Source of the DNA: CAVQXR01 sp963717955
GTDB lineage: Bacteria > Actinomycetota > Thermoleophilia > Gaiellales > Gaiellaceae
Assembly (NCBI GenBank): GCA_963717955.1
Contig: CAVQXR010000001.1
Span: 1,364,001-1,428,000 of the forward strand
Reading direction: 5' to 3'
Length of the DNA stretch: 64,000 nt
This document shows, in pieces, positions 1-8,177 of the stretch. Position numbers and translations under genes: made by a program. The notes under the pieces were generated by a model, which did no database searches, was not told where the DNA came from, and was given only the letters and a program-made list of their open reading frames with translations. The first letter of the stretch is position 1. Every line of letters begins with the position of its first letter.

Positions 1-855
1 GTCGCCCGGCGGCACCGGGCCCCAGGTGGCGGTGCCGCGCCCGGCGAGGGCCTCCCGCACGAGCGCGTCGCGATCGACGGCGAGCGAGGCCGCCTCGCGG
101 ATCGCCGGGTCGGAGAAGCCCTGCTCGAAGTCGAGGGCGAGGTAGATGCTCGACGCCTGCGAATGCTCGACGACGACGAAGCGGTCGTCGCGGCGCAGCC
201 GCTCGACCTCGGAGAGCGGCGGCCCGTGCAGCACGTCGACCTCACCGTGCTCGAGCGCGGCGAGGCGCTCCTCCGGGTCGAGGATCGTGATCCACTCGAT
301 GCCCTCGAGCAGGGGGGCAACCCCGTGGTAGCCGTCGAAGCGCTCGGCGACCACGCGGTCGAGCGCCCACGACGCGAGCCGGAACGGCCCCGTCCCGTCC
401 GCGAAGGCGAACCCGAAACGCTCCGGGTCGGCCGCGCGCCGAGCCTCGTTGTAGATCGTGGAATGCGTCCCCCAGAGGAGCGAGGGCAGCCGCGAGTACG
501 GGTGGTGGAGCCGGACGACGAGCGCGTGATCACCCTCCACCCGCATCGCGTCGACCGGATCCCAGTACCAGAGCTGGCCGCTCGGAAAGTCGAAGCGAAG
601 GTGCTCGAGCGCCGCCGCCACCGACTCGGCCGTGCACGCCTCACCCGAGTGGAAGCGCGCCGCGGGCTCCAGCTCGAAGCGCCACTCGAGCCCGTCGGGA
701 GAGATCTTCCACGAGCGGGCGAGCCCGGGCTTCGCCCGCCAGTCCTCGCCCTTCACGACCAGCATCTCGTAGACCGCGACGTGACACGGGTCGATGTGCG
801 GGCCGGTCGGCGAGACCTGCGAGCACTCGTAGTCGAACGCCTCGCGGAGTATCAC
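1..855 (-). CDS. ABC transporter substrate-binding protein, family 5 (partial, C-terminus beyond window)
   Basis: Not recorded as a clean open frame because it runs off the left edge; I translated the reverse strand directly. GTG at 855 opens 285 codons in frame to base 1. The protein reads like the mature core of an oligopeptide/dipeptide-binding receptor (SBP_bac_5): YEMLVVKGEDW, then LARSWKISPDGLEWRFEL and later DPAIREAASLAVDRDALV, all hallmark segments of the family. No signal peptide or lipobox precedes them, so either the true start lies further upstream in the frameshifted neighbour or this is a cytoplasmic or N-truncated derivative. The GTG overlaps the stop of the upstream hydrolase by four bases, which implies translational coupling. 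Family call is firm; substrate unknown. Confidence 0.75.
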   Translation of the reverse strand, partial: MILREAFDYECSQVSPTGPHIDPCHVAVYEMLVVKGEDWRAKPGLARSWKISPDGLEWRFELEPAARFHSGEACTAESVAAALEHLRFDFPSGQLWYWDPVDAMRVEGDHALVVRLHHPYSRLPSLLWGTHSTIYNEARRAADPERFGFAFADGTGPFRLASWALDRVVAERFDGYHGVAPLLEGIEWITILDPEERLAALEHGEVDVLHGPPLSEVERLRRDDRFVVVEHSQASSIYLALDFEQGFSDPAIREAASLAVDRDALVREALAGRGTATWGPVPPGD

Positions 856-1674
856 CGCGCACCCTCCAGATGGTCGACGATGGCCTGGATCGACTCCTCC
901 GTCCGCTCGATCAGGTTGCCGTGGCCGCAGCCCTCGAAGACGTGGAGGCGCGCGCCCGGGATTCGCTCGGCGATCACGCCGCATCCCGGCGCCGTCGGGC
1001 CCGCAGTCGAGCGGAGTGAGGCAGTCCTCGGAGCCGCAGAGAACGAGCGTCGGCGCGCTGACGAGGGACAGAAGGCCGGTTACGTCCGTCTCGATCATCG
1101 CGTCGCACGCGTCGCAGAAGACGTCGACCTCGACGTTCCGCGCGACGACCTCCCGCATCTCGGCGAGCTGCTCGGGACGGAAGGCCGCGTCGAGGTACTG
1201 CCGCGAGAACGCCTTCGTCGTCAGCTCGAGGGCAAGCTCCTCGGAGGCGGTTCCGTAGGCACGCGCGATCAGCTTCCAGATCTCGAGCTGTGTCCGCGCC
1301 ATCCGGTCGCACTTCGCGACCGCCCCGCTGATCACGAGCCGGTCGACCCGCTCGGGGTAGCGCGCGGCGAAGCGCGTCGCGATGAAGCCGCCCATCGACC
1401 CGCCGTGCACGTGGGCACGCTCGACGCCGATCGCGGCGAGGAGGGTAGCGAGGTCGTCGGCCCAGACGTCCATCGTGTACCGCTGCTTCGGCCGGTCGCT
1501 CTGCCCGTAGCCGCGATGGTCGTAGTCGACGACCGTGAACCGCTCGGCCATCGCCTCGGTCACCGTGGCGTAGCCCTCGTGAGCCGACACCGCGCCGCCG
1601 ACCTGCACGAGGAACGGCCCGGAGCCCTTCAGCTCGTACCAGAGCTCGGCGCCGTCGACCTGCGCCCTAGGCAT
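852..1674 (-). pseudogene. alpha/beta hydrolase, frameshifted near its C-terminus
   Basis: ATG at 1674 starts an alpha/beta-hydrolase with nucleophile elbow GGSMGG (Ser93) and the loop DYDHRGYGQSD. The frame is intact to about residue 230 (LTPLDCGPDGAG). After that the homologous sequence (VIAERIPGARLHVFEG and the catalytic-His segment CGHGN) continues in another frame and ends with TGA at 854-852. Compared with the intact paralogue at 43812-44654 (GPAGVGQEGIYERI), the alignment becomes gap-free if one extra base between about 977 and 990 is removed. It overlaps the M20 gene by 8 bases upstream and the receptor gene by 4 bases downstream. It may be a genuine lesion or a sequencing error; the flanking coding sequence is undecayed. 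Confidence 0.72.
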
Positions 1675-2896
1675 CGAGATACCGGAGCGCGGCCAGCGCG
1701 TAGATCTTCGCCGCCTGGACGAGGGACTCGATCGAGATCGCCTCGTTCGGGGCGTGCGCCATCGTGAGCAGCCCCGGCCCGAACGAGGGCACGGTCGGGA
1801 TCCCGGCGCGGTGAAACCACGGCGCGTCCGTGCCGCCCGGGAAGCCGCCGAGCGGGACCGCCCGCCCGAGGACGTCTCCGGCGGCGACCTGAAGCGCGTG
1901 GACGATCGGGTGCTCGGCGGCGATCTGGGACGGTGGCGTCCAGTGCTCGAGCTCGAGCTCGGCGTCGAGCCCCGGCTGCTCCGACATCGCCTCGCGAAGC
2001 AGCGCCTGGACATCGGCCTCGATCCCCTCGATCGTCATCCCGGGGAGCGCTCGGACATCGGACATGAACTCGGCGCGGCCGGCGAGGATCCCGAACCCGA
2101 GCCCGGACGAGGTCGTGAGACCGACGTTGACGGTAGGGCCCCGCTCGACGAGCGGATGGGGATCGAACGTGAGGAAGCCGTTCCCCGCGTCGGCGATGCG
2201 CGTCATCAGCCGCGCCATCTCGACGCTCGCGTTGACCGAGTCGAGCTGGTCGGAGAGGCTCGAGTGCATCTGCGTCCCCCGCACCCGGATCGTGAAGATC
2301 GCGGAGCCGCGCGAGACGAGCCGGATCGCCTCCCACTCGCTCCGGATCCCGCACGGCTCGCCCACCACGCAGGCGTCCGCCTCGAGGAGCCCCTCGTCAC
2401 CGAGCCACTTGGGCCCGTAGACGCCCCCGGACTCCTCGTCCGCGGTGAATGCGAGCACGAGCGTCCCGCGGGCTCCGGCCTCCGCCAGCGTGAGGCCCGC
2501 GTACACCATCGCCGCGACCGCGCCCTTCATGTCGGCTGAGCCGAGGCCGGTGAGCATCCCGTCTGCGATCGTGGGCTCCCACGGTGGCGTCCTCCACGCC
2601 GCGAGGTCGCCGGGCGGCTTCGTGTCGAGGTGACCGTTGAGGACCAGCGTCGGCCCTGCTCCCCGCCCCGGGATGCGGGCGATCACGTTCGGGCGCGACG
2701 GCTCGGCCGCGAGCACCTCCACGTCGGGGATCCCGAGCGAGCGGAGCCGCTCGACGACGACCGCCGCGGCGGACGTCTCGTCGCCGGGAGGGCTCGGGGT
2801 GCGGGCCGCGACGAGGTCACAGGTGAGACCGACTAGATCGTCGCGCCGCTCGTCGACGAACGCACCGATCGCACCGGGGGTGACAGCGAGCGTCAA
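1667..2896 (-). CDS. M20 family metallopeptidase / amidohydrolase (ArgE/DapE-like)
   Basis: A 409-residue di-zinc amidohydrolase if the TTG at 2896 is used; there is no ATG or GTG at a better place. Metal-site motifs are complete: GHLDTKPPG (His89, Asp91), GSADMKG (Asp122), ADEESGG (Glu154/155) and a C-terminal SFGPG followed by HAPNE. The central RGTQMHSSLSD marks the dimerisation/lid domain. The family removes acyl groups from N-acyl amino acids or splits small peptides. A -10-like TAGTAT lies eight bases upstream of the TTG, consistent with a leaderless message. It is transcribed divergently from the SDR at 2917 and heads an operon with the hydrolase and receptor. A close paralogue sits at 8178-9401. 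Confidence 0.85.
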   Translation of the reverse strand: MTLAVTPGAIGAFVDERRDDLVGLTCDLVAARTPSPPGDETSAAAVVVERLRSLGIPDVEVLAAEPSRPNVIARIPGRGAGPTLVLNGHLDTKPPGDLAAWRTPPWEPTIADGMLTGLGSADMKGAVAAMVYAGLTLAEAGARGTLVLAFTADEESGGVYGPKWLGDEGLLEADACVVGEPCGIRSEWEAIRLVSRGSAIFTIRVRGTQMHSSLSDQLDSVNASVEMARLMTRIADAGNGFLTFDPHPLVERGPTVNVGLTTSSGLGFGILAGRAEFMSDVRALPGMTIEGIEADVQALLREAMSEQPGLDAELELEHWTPPSQIAAEHPIVHALQVAAGDVLGRAVPLGGFPGGTDAPWFHRAGIPTVPSFGPGLLTMAHAPNEAISIESLVQAAKIYALAALRYLDA

Positions 2897-2916
2897 GGCG
2901 AGGGATACTACTGGCC
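2880..2916 (+). promoter_or_regulatory. Predicted divergent promoter of the SDR and M20 operons
   Basis: On the plus strand GTGACA (2880-2885), an 18-base spacer and GATACT (2904-2909) form a plausible -35/-10 pair seven bases before the SDR GTG at 2917, suggesting a leaderless transcript. On the minus strand TAGTAT (2910-2905) lies eight bases before the M20 TTG at 2896. The two promoters would overlap back to back. Prediction only. Confidence 0.4.
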
Positions 2917-3702
2917 GTGACCGCTCGATTCCAGAAGAAAAACGTTTTTGTGACCGCTGCCGGGGCCGGCTTCGGCTACGCGACGGCCACCGCTTTCGCA
3001 CGTGAGGGAGCGGCCACCGTGTGCGTCGTCGAGAAGCTCGCAGACCGGCTCGAGGGTGTGACCGGGGCGATCGAGGAGCACGGTGCCCGCGCCGTGCCGA
3101 TCCTCGCAGACCTCGGCGACACCGCGGGCTGCGGAGCGGCCATGGCACAGGCGCTCGAGGACTGTGGTCGCCTCGACATCGCGGTGCTCAACCACGCCGC
3201 GATGTCCTGGGACACGCCGTTCCTCGAGCTGCCCGACGATCAGTGGGACACGGAGCTCCAGGTCAACCTGACGAGCTACTTCGTGCTTGCCCGGCGCGCG
3301 GCGCGCGCGATGGTCGAGTCCGGCGGGGGAGTGATCCTCTTCACCGCCTCCGTCAACGCGCTCGGCGCCGGCGGGGGCTTCGCCCCGTACTGCGTGACCA
3401 AGGCCGGGCTCCTCGCGCTGGCCCAGGTGATGGCGGTCGAGCTCGCCGGCAAGGGCGTCCGCGTCAACTGCGTCAGCCCCGGGCCCGCCGACACGCAGCG
3501 CTCGGTCGACCTCGTCGGCGAGGAGACCATGAAGCGCTACCGCGAGAGCTTCCCGGGCGTTCCGATGAACCGCCTCGCCTCCGCCGAGGACATCGCCGAG
3601 GCGTTTCTCTATCTCGCCTCGGACGCCGCCGGCTACGTGACGGGGCAGAACCTCGTCGTCGACGGCGGGCTGACGGCGCAGGTCTACAGCGTTCCGGACT
3701 GA
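2917..3702 (+). CDS. SDR family oxidoreductase
   Basis: A classical short-chain dehydrogenase of 261 residues (GTG start). The nucleotide-binding loop is TAAGAGFG (13-20) in place of the usual TGxxxGxG, the NAG-type motif is NHAA, and the catalytic triad is Ser145, Tyr158 and Lys162 (YCVTK). The C-terminus VDGGLTAQVYSV matches the SDR at 23809-24606, as does SPGPADTQRSVDLVG, so the two are recent paralogues, each paired with an MBL-fold gene. Residues 7-12 (QKKNVF) are encoded by the operator palindrome at 2937-2950, and the usual GKV there is replaced. The start is placed at 2917 because a later start would delete the first beta strand of the Rossmann fold. Substrate unknown. Confidence 0.88.
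   Translation: MTARFQKKNVFVTAAGAGFGYATATAFAREGAATVCVVEKLADRLEGVTGAIEEHGARAVPILADLGDTAGCGAAMAQALEDCGRLDIAVLNHAAMSWDTPFLELPDDQWDTELQVNLTSYFVLARRAARAMVESGGGVILFTASVNALGAGGGFAPYCVTKAGLLALAQVMAVELAGKGVRVNCVSPGPADTQRSVDLVGEETMKRYRESFPGVPMNRLASAEDIAEAFLYLASDAAGYVTGQNLVVDGGLTAQVYSVPD
2937..2950. promoter_or_regulatory. LacI-type operator, site 1 (inside SDR 5' coding region)
   Basis: GAAAAACGTTTTTG is a near-perfect palindrome centred on CG (2943/2944). It matches three other sites in the window (13928, 21911, 24646) and the CG-centred form expected for LacI-family repressors. It lies 20-33 bases after the predicted SDR start, where a bound repressor could act as a roadblock, and about 41-54 bases upstream of the M20 start. 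Confidence 0.65.
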
Positions 3703-3731
3703 CCAGATGGCACCGAGGGAGGAGTGACCCG

Positions 3732-4484
3732 ATGAGGCTGAGCCACGACGTCGTGCTGGTCGGAGGCGGCTCCTACACCGGCTTCGGCGTCTCCGCGGAC
3801 TTCGACGCCCACTGCTACCTGCTCGACGGCGGCGACGACCTCGCCCTCGTCGATTGCGGCACCGGCACCGAGGCGGCGATGGAGCGGCTGCTCGCGAACG
3901 TCGAGCGAGCGGAGCTCGACCCGGGCCGGATCACCCGGCTGTTCCTGACGCACTTCCACACCGACCACGCCGGCGGCGCGGCCCGCTACCGCGAGCGGCT
4001 CGGGCTCTCGGTCGCGATCTCCGCCGACGCGGCGACCGCCCTCGAGACGGCCGACCACGAGGCGACGAGCCTCGCTCCGGGGCAGCGCGCGGGCATCTTC
4101 CCCGCAGACGTCGACTACCCTCCCTGCCCGGTCGCCGACCGGCTCGAGGACGGCGACGTTGGACAGGTGGGCCGGCTCACGGTGCGGTTCCTCGCCACGC
4201 CCGGTCACTGTGCCGGCCATGGCTCCTTCCTCGTCACCGGCGGCGAGCGCGCGTACCTGTTCGCCGGCGACGCCGTGTTCGCGTGGGGCAAGGTGGCAGT
4301 CCTCGCGACCGCCGACAGCGACCTGCAGGCCCTGCTCGCATCCGTGCGACGCCTGGCCGGGGAGGAGTTCGACGCGCTGCTCCCGGGTCACGCGCAGATC
4401 GTCCTCGACGGTGGCCGAGACCACGTCGAGCAGGCCAAGGCGACGATCGACAAGCTGGACATCCCGCCGAACTGGTTCGCGTGA
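3732..4484 (+). CDS. MBL fold metallo-hydrolase
   Basis: A 250-residue metallo-beta-lactamase-fold hydrolase. The metal motif HFHTDH (His74, His76, Asp78, His79) is intact, followed by TPGHCAGHGS and FAGDAVF, which carry further ligands, and a late PGHAQIV. It starts with ATG after GGAG at 3721. The N-terminal pattern LVGGGSYTGFG recurs in the MBL proteins at 23063 and 28042, so the window holds three members of one subfamily. It lies 29 bases behind the SDR and ahead of the EthD gene, probably in one operon under site 1. Likely hydrolyses an ester, lactone or thioester; not determinable further. Confidence 0.85.
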   Translation: MRLSHDVVLVGGGSYTGFGVSADFDAHCYLLDGGDDLALVDCGTGTEAAMERLLANVERAELDPGRITRLFLTHFHTDHAGGAARYRERLGLSVAISADAATALETADHEATSLAPGQRAGIFPADVDYPPCPVADRLEDGDVGQVGRLTVRFLATPGHCAGHGSFLVTGGERAYLFAGDAVFAWGKVAVLATADSDLQALLASVRRLAGEEFDALLPGHAQIVLDGGRDHVEQAKATIDKLDIPPNWFA

Positions 4485-4507
4485 CCAACGCCCCGAGGAG
4501 GTTCCCG

Positions 4508-4876
4508 GTGATCAAGGTGATCGGCACGGCCTACAAGCGCGACGATTTCTCGACGGAGGAGTTCTTCCGCTACTGGCATGACGTGCATGCGCCCCTCTCG
4601 GCGAGGGCTCCCGGGCTTCGCGGCTACGTCGTCTCCGAAGTCGTGCGGAAGCTCGAGGGGGGCGAGCTCGAGGCGGACGCCTTCGTCGAGCAGTGGTTCG
4701 ACGACGAGGCGGCGATGGAGCGCGCGGACGCCTCCCCGGAAGTCGAGGCCGCGTGGGCCGACGTCCCGAAATACGCGAAGCTGACCGGAACCTGGTGGGT
4801 GACGAAGGAGCACGTCTACATCCCACCGCCGATCCTGGGGCCCGGGTCGCTCGGCCGCCAGGCCTGGTTCGCCTAG
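4508..4876 (+). CDS. EthD domain protein (copy 1)
   Basis: A 122-residue dimeric alpha-beta-barrel protein of the EthD family (FFRYWHDVHAP, GYVVSEV, FVEQWFDDEAAM). EthD proteins accompany oxidative degradation enzymes; some members are structural helpers, others act on small aromatics. Start GTG at 4508 follows GAGGAGG. It is the first of three closely related copies (4508, 6266, 6660), all sharing TKEHVYIP or AREHVYIP near the end. Its TAG stop falls inside the terminal CTAG of the palindromic element that follows. Confidence 0.82.
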   Translation: MIKVIGTAYKRDDFSTEEFFRYWHDVHAPLSARAPGLRGYVVSEVVRKLEGGELEADAFVEQWFDDEAAMERADASPEVEAAWADVPKYAKLTGTWWVTKEHVYIPPPILGPGSLGRQAWFA

Positions 4877-5040
4877 TGCTCCGTCTCAGAAATCGCCTTA
4901 CACTCCAGGCGGCTGCAACGCGTCGCCATGCGGCGTCCTCGGTCGCGCCCGTATTCACCAATACGGGCGCTCCCTGCGTCCTTGCCTGGCTCGCGTTTCG
5001 CGCGCTGGAGCGTCAAGGGAATTCCGAGACGGAGTACTAG
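4873..5040. repeat. MITE-like palindromic element
   Basis: A 168-bp imperfect palindrome bounded at both ends by CTAG. The terminal arms CTAGTGCTCCGTCTC (4873-4887) and, on the other strand, CTAGTACTCCGTCTC (5040-5026) differ at one base, and pairing continues inward at roughly 80 per cent over 36 bases. At the centre is a perfect 11-bp hairpin, GCGCCCGTATT (4945-4955), with a four-base loop and its complement at 4960-4970. No transposase or credible gene lies inside. The layout fits a non-autonomous miniature transposon with CTAG as target duplication or arm tip. It separates two convergent genes, so it may also act as a bidirectional terminator. Confidence 0.7.
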
Positions 5041-5144
5041 CGCACCGCGGGGCGCGGGCGGTCGTTGCCGCGCTGCAAGCGGATCCCCGAGCAGGCGCCG
5101 CGACGCGCGGCCGGGCCCCGGCGGGCGTGGCCCGCGCGGAGCTC

Positions 5145-6074
5145 TCAGGCGTCCTCGAGGGCCGGCTCGAAGGTGTCCCGGAACCGAGCGAAGAGCTCGT
5201 CGAGCGGCCATGGGCCGGGGCCGAACATCGATCGATGCCTTCTCGGCTGCGCGTAGAGATGGACCTCGAAGCCCCATCCCCCGACGATCTGACCCGAGAT
5301 CCAGTGTGCCTCGTCGCTCGCCAGGTAGACAAGGGCGGGCGGCACGTGGGCGGGATCGAACTCACCCGTCCGCCAGCGATCCCGGTCGGGCAGCTGCTCG
5401 AGGGGAATGCTCGCCGTCATCCGCGTCGCCGCCTGCGGGATGAACACGTTCGCGGTTCCCCCCAGCTCATGGAGCGGCTCGACGCAGCCGAGCGTGAGCG
5501 CGACGACGCCGGCCTTGGCCACACCGTACGCGAGGTACTCCGCGTCGCCGAACAGCCCGGCATCGGACGAGATGTTGACGAGCCGCCGCCCCGTGCCGCT
5601 GACCTGCGCCCAGTGCGCGAACGCGGCGCGGCTCGTGTACAACGCCCCGGCCAGGTGCACGCGTAGGGTGGCATCCCAGTCCTCGGGCTCCAGATCGAGG
5701 ATCGAGCCGGGCCGGAAGATCCCGGCGGCGTTGACGAGAACATCGACGGTCCCGAACTCGGCGAGCGTCGCCGCGATGATCCCCTCCGCCTGCTCGGGAT
5801 CGCCGACATCCGCCGCGATCCCGCGGCAGACGCCACCCTCGGCGCGAATCGACGCCGCGGCCTCGTCCGCAACGCTGGCATCACCTCCGGTGCCGTCGAG
5901 GGTGGAGCCGAGATCGGCGATCATCACCCCCGCCCCCTCCCGGGCGAACGCCCGCGCGACCTCGCGGCCGATCCCCCGTCCGCCGCCCGTGACGACCGCG
6001 ACCTTGCCCTCGAGGCGCCCGTCACGCGGCGACTCCCGGGCGATCCCGTCCTCCTCGTTGCACGACGCGGCCAT
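5145..6074 (-). CDS. SDR family oxidoreductase with C-terminal extension
   Basis: A 309-residue SDR from the ATG at 6074. Cofactor loop TGGGRGIG (29-36), acidic residue after beta 2 (ADLGS), NAAG motif, and a catalytic segment NISSDAGLFG followed by YGVAK. It resembles the dehydrogenase domain type found with enoyl-CoA hydratase or MaoC partners. After the normal SDR end (ISGQIVGGWGFEVHLY) it carries about 40 extra residues rich in Arg and Phe (PGPWPLDELFARFRDTFE), a tail seen in some 3-oxoacyl reductase-like proteins. It is convergent with the EthD operon across the palindromic element. No clear operator is visible upstream. Confidence 0.82.
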   Translation of the reverse strand: MAASCNEEDGIARESPRDGRLEGKVAVVTGGGRGIGREVARAFAREGAGVMIADLGSTLDGTGGDASVADEAAASIRAEGGVCRGIAADVGDPEQAEGIIAATLAEFGTVDVLVNAAGIFRPGSILDLEPEDWDATLRVHLAGALYTSRAAFAHWAQVSGTGRRLVNISSDAGLFGDAEYLAYGVAKAGVVALTLGCVEPLHELGGTANVFIPQAATRMTASIPLEQLPDRDRWRTGEFDPAHVPPALVYLASDEAHWISGQIVGGWGFEVHLYAQPRRHRSMFGPGPWPLDELFARFRDTFEPALEDA

Positions 6075-6265
6075 TCGCTCTCTGGCTCGGCAGGGTACCC
6101 CGCTCGCACCCGGCCTGCGATCGCCGACCGCCGGCGCGCAGAACATCGAGCAGGCCCCAGCACCTCGTCGATGGGCATCCGGCCGCCGTTGCGCAGCGAG
6201 GACCGGCCCGCGGTGGAAGCGATCCTCCGAGCTAAGATCTCCCCTCCCCATCTCGAGGAGGCGCG

Positions 6266-6631
6266 TTGCTCAAGGTGATCGGAAGTGCGTTCAAGCGGGA
6301 CGACTTCACGACGGAGGAGTTCTTCCGCTACTGGCGCGACGTGCACGCGCCGATCTCGGGCGCAGCCCCCGGGATGCGCGGCTACGTCGTCTCCGAGGTC
6401 CTGCGCCGCTACCACGGCAAGCTCGAGGTCGAGGCGTTCGTGGAGCAGTGGTGGGACGACGAGGCGGCGATGAAGCGCGGCATGGAGTCAGACGCCGTCA
6501 AGGCCGCCTGGGAGGACGTCCCGAGGTACGCGAAGACGACCGGGACGTTCTGGGTGACGAAGGAGCACGTGTACATCCCCAGGCCCGTGCTCGGCCCCGG
6601 CACCCTCTCCCACCAGGCCTCGCTCGCCTGA
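6266..6631 (+). CDS. EthD domain protein (copy 2)
   Basis: A 121-residue EthD protein (FKRDDFTTEEFFRYWRDV, GYVVSEVL, VEQWWDDEAAM). The start is TTG at 6266, chosen because GAGGAGG lies directly upstream and the next residues align exactly with copies 1 and 3. It is followed 28 bases later by copy 3 and then by an aminotransferase, forming a plus-strand operon. Confidence 0.82.
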   Translation: MLKVIGSAFKRDDFTTEEFFRYWRDVHAPISGAAPGMRGYVVSEVLRRYHGKLEVEAFVEQWWDDEAAMKRGMESDAVKAAWEDVPRYAKTTGTFWVTKEHVYIPRPVLGPGTLSHQASLA

Positions 6632-6659
6632 CGACCCGCGAACGTTCCGGAGGATCCCG

Positions 6660-7025
6660 ATGGTCAAGCTGATCGGCACGGCCCACAAGCGTGACGACTT
6701 CACGACGAAGGAGTTCTTCGACTACTGGCGCGACGTCCATGCGCCGATCACGGCCTCGGCACCGGGCATACGGGGCTACGTCGTCTCCGAGGTGATCGAC
6801 AAGCTGCAGGGCGACCTCGACGCCGACGGGTTCGTGGAGCTCTGGTGGGACGACGAGGCAGCGCTCGACCGCGCGATGGCCTCCGACGAGGAGAAGGCCG
6901 CCTGGGAGGACGTCGCCAACTACGCGAAGCTGACGGGTACCTTCTGGATCGCGAGGGAGCACGTCTACATCCCGCCGCCCATCGGCGAACCGGGCTCGCT
7001 GAGCCGCCAGATATGGCTCGCCTAG
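6660..7025 (+). CDS. EthD domain protein (copy 3)
   Basis: A 121-residue EthD protein, tandem to copy 2 (FTTKEFFDYWRDVHAP, GYVVSEVI, VELWWDDEAAL). ATG at 6660 is preceded by GGAGGATCCCG. Its last 13 bases overlap the start of the aminotransferase gene. The tandem pair plus the more distant copy 1 could form homo- or hetero-dimers of this small barrel fold. Confidence 0.82.
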   Translation: MVKLIGTAHKRDDFTTKEFFDYWRDVHAPITASAPGIRGYVVSEVIDKLQGDLDADGFVELWWDDEAALDRAMASDEEKAAWEDVANYAKLTGTFWIAREHVYIPPPIGEPGSLSRQIWLA

Positions 7026-8164
7026 CCTCCACCGTCGCCACCACCCCCCACTCGGGGATCCGCGTCATGGCCGACCTGGCGCGGTTCGTCCCCGACGTGC
7101 TCAACCTCGGCGTCGGCGACCCGAACTTCGTCACCCCGCCGCACATCATCGAAGCGGCCGCGCAGGCCGCCCGCGACGGCTTCACGAAGTACACGCCGTC
7201 AGACGGCTACGTGACGCTTCGGGAGCTCCTGTCCGCGAAGGTCCGCGAGCGAAACGGCTTCGACGCGTCGGTCGACCAGGTCGTGGTCACGAGCGGCGGC
7301 TGCGGCGGGCTGTTCACGAGCCTGCTCGTCCTCGTCGATCGCGGGGACGAGATCCTCCTGCCCGACCCCGGCTGGGCGAACTACCCGCCGATGGCGCACG
7401 TCCTCAACGCGATGCCGGTCTTCTACCCGCTCGATCCCGCCCGCGGCTGGGCGCCCGACCTGGACGCGCTCGAGTCGCTCGTCGGCGCGCGGTCGAAGGT
7501 GATCATCCTCAACTCGCCCGGGAATCCGACCGGCGCTGTCTACGACGCGGACGTGCTCGCGGGCGTGCTCGACCTGGCGCGCCGCAAGGACCTCTGGGTG
7601 ATCTCGGACGAGTGCTACGACGAGATCGTGTTCGACGGCGAGCACGTGAGCACGGCCACCGTCGGCGATGCCGACCGCGTCCTCACCGTCTTCACGTTCT
7701 CGAAGTCGTACGCGATGACCGGCTGGCGGCTCGGCTACGTCGTCGCGCCGCCCGACGTCGCGCCCGCGCTCTCGAAGGCGCAGGAGCCGGTCGTCGGGAA
7801 CGCGTCGAGCATCTCGCAGAAGGGCGGCGAGGCCGCCCTGACGGGGCCGCAGGACTGCGTGCGCGAGATGCGGGACGCCTACCGCGAGCGACGGGACCTC
7901 GCGACCGCCGTGCTCGACGCGGCCGGCGTTGCGTACGTCCGGCCTCGCGGGGCCTTCTACCTGATGGTCGACGTCTCGCCGGCCGGCGAGTCGCTGCCGT
8001 TCGCAAAGCGTCTGCTCGAGCAGGAGCACGTCTCGGTCGTGCCGGGCAGCGCGTTCGGTCCCGGCGGGGAAGGCTGGGTGCGCGTGTCGCTCTGCGTCGA
8101 CCCGGACGTGCTGCGGGAGGGGCTGACCCGGCTCGCGGGGGCCGTGACCCTGGCGTCGGGGTGA
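7013..8164 (+). CDS. Pyridoxal-phosphate aminotransferase, class I/II
   Basis: A 383-residue fold-type I aminotransferase. PLP contacts are all visible: NSPGNPTG (Asn171), SDECYDE (Asp199, Tyr202), Lys231 in FSKSYAMTGWRLGY, and Arg375-region WVRVSLC. It is most like the aspartate/aromatic aminotransferase group. A second, clearly related aminotransferase (9398-10567) is encoded on the opposite strand only about 1.2 kb away, each next to its own M20 gene. ATG at 7013 overlaps the EthD copy 3 gene by 13 bases. Amino donor and acceptor are not predictable. Confidence 0.87.
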   Translation: MARLASTVATTPHSGIRVMADLARFVPDVLNLGVGDPNFVTPPHIIEAAAQAARDGFTKYTPSDGYVTLRELLSAKVRERNGFDASVDQVVVTSGGCGGLFTSLLVLVDRGDEILLPDPGWANYPPMAHVLNAMPVFYPLDPARGWAPDLDALESLVGARSKVIILNSPGNPTGAVYDADVLAGVLDLARRKDLWVISDECYDEIVFDGEHVSTATVGDADRVLTVFTFSKSYAMTGWRLGYVVAPPDVAPALSKAQEPVVGNASSISQKGGEAALTGPQDCVREMRDAYRERRDLATAVLDAAGVAYVRPRGAFYLMVDVSPAGESLPFAKRLLEQEHVSVVPGSAFGPGGEGWVRVSLCVDPDVLREGLTRLAGAVTLASG

Positions 8165-8177
8165 GCTCCCGGCGTCG

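Noticed and set aside
163..1767. Long open plus-strand frame of 534 codons at the left edge
   Set aside because: It is antisense to clear receptor, hydrolase and M20 genes; its composition (Arg, Asp, His, Pro-rich) is the usual mirror of high-GC coding DNA.
2949..3702. Later GTG start for the SDR so that the operator lies upstream
   Set aside because: It would remove the first beta strand before TAAGAGFG, which the paralogue at 24606 retains.
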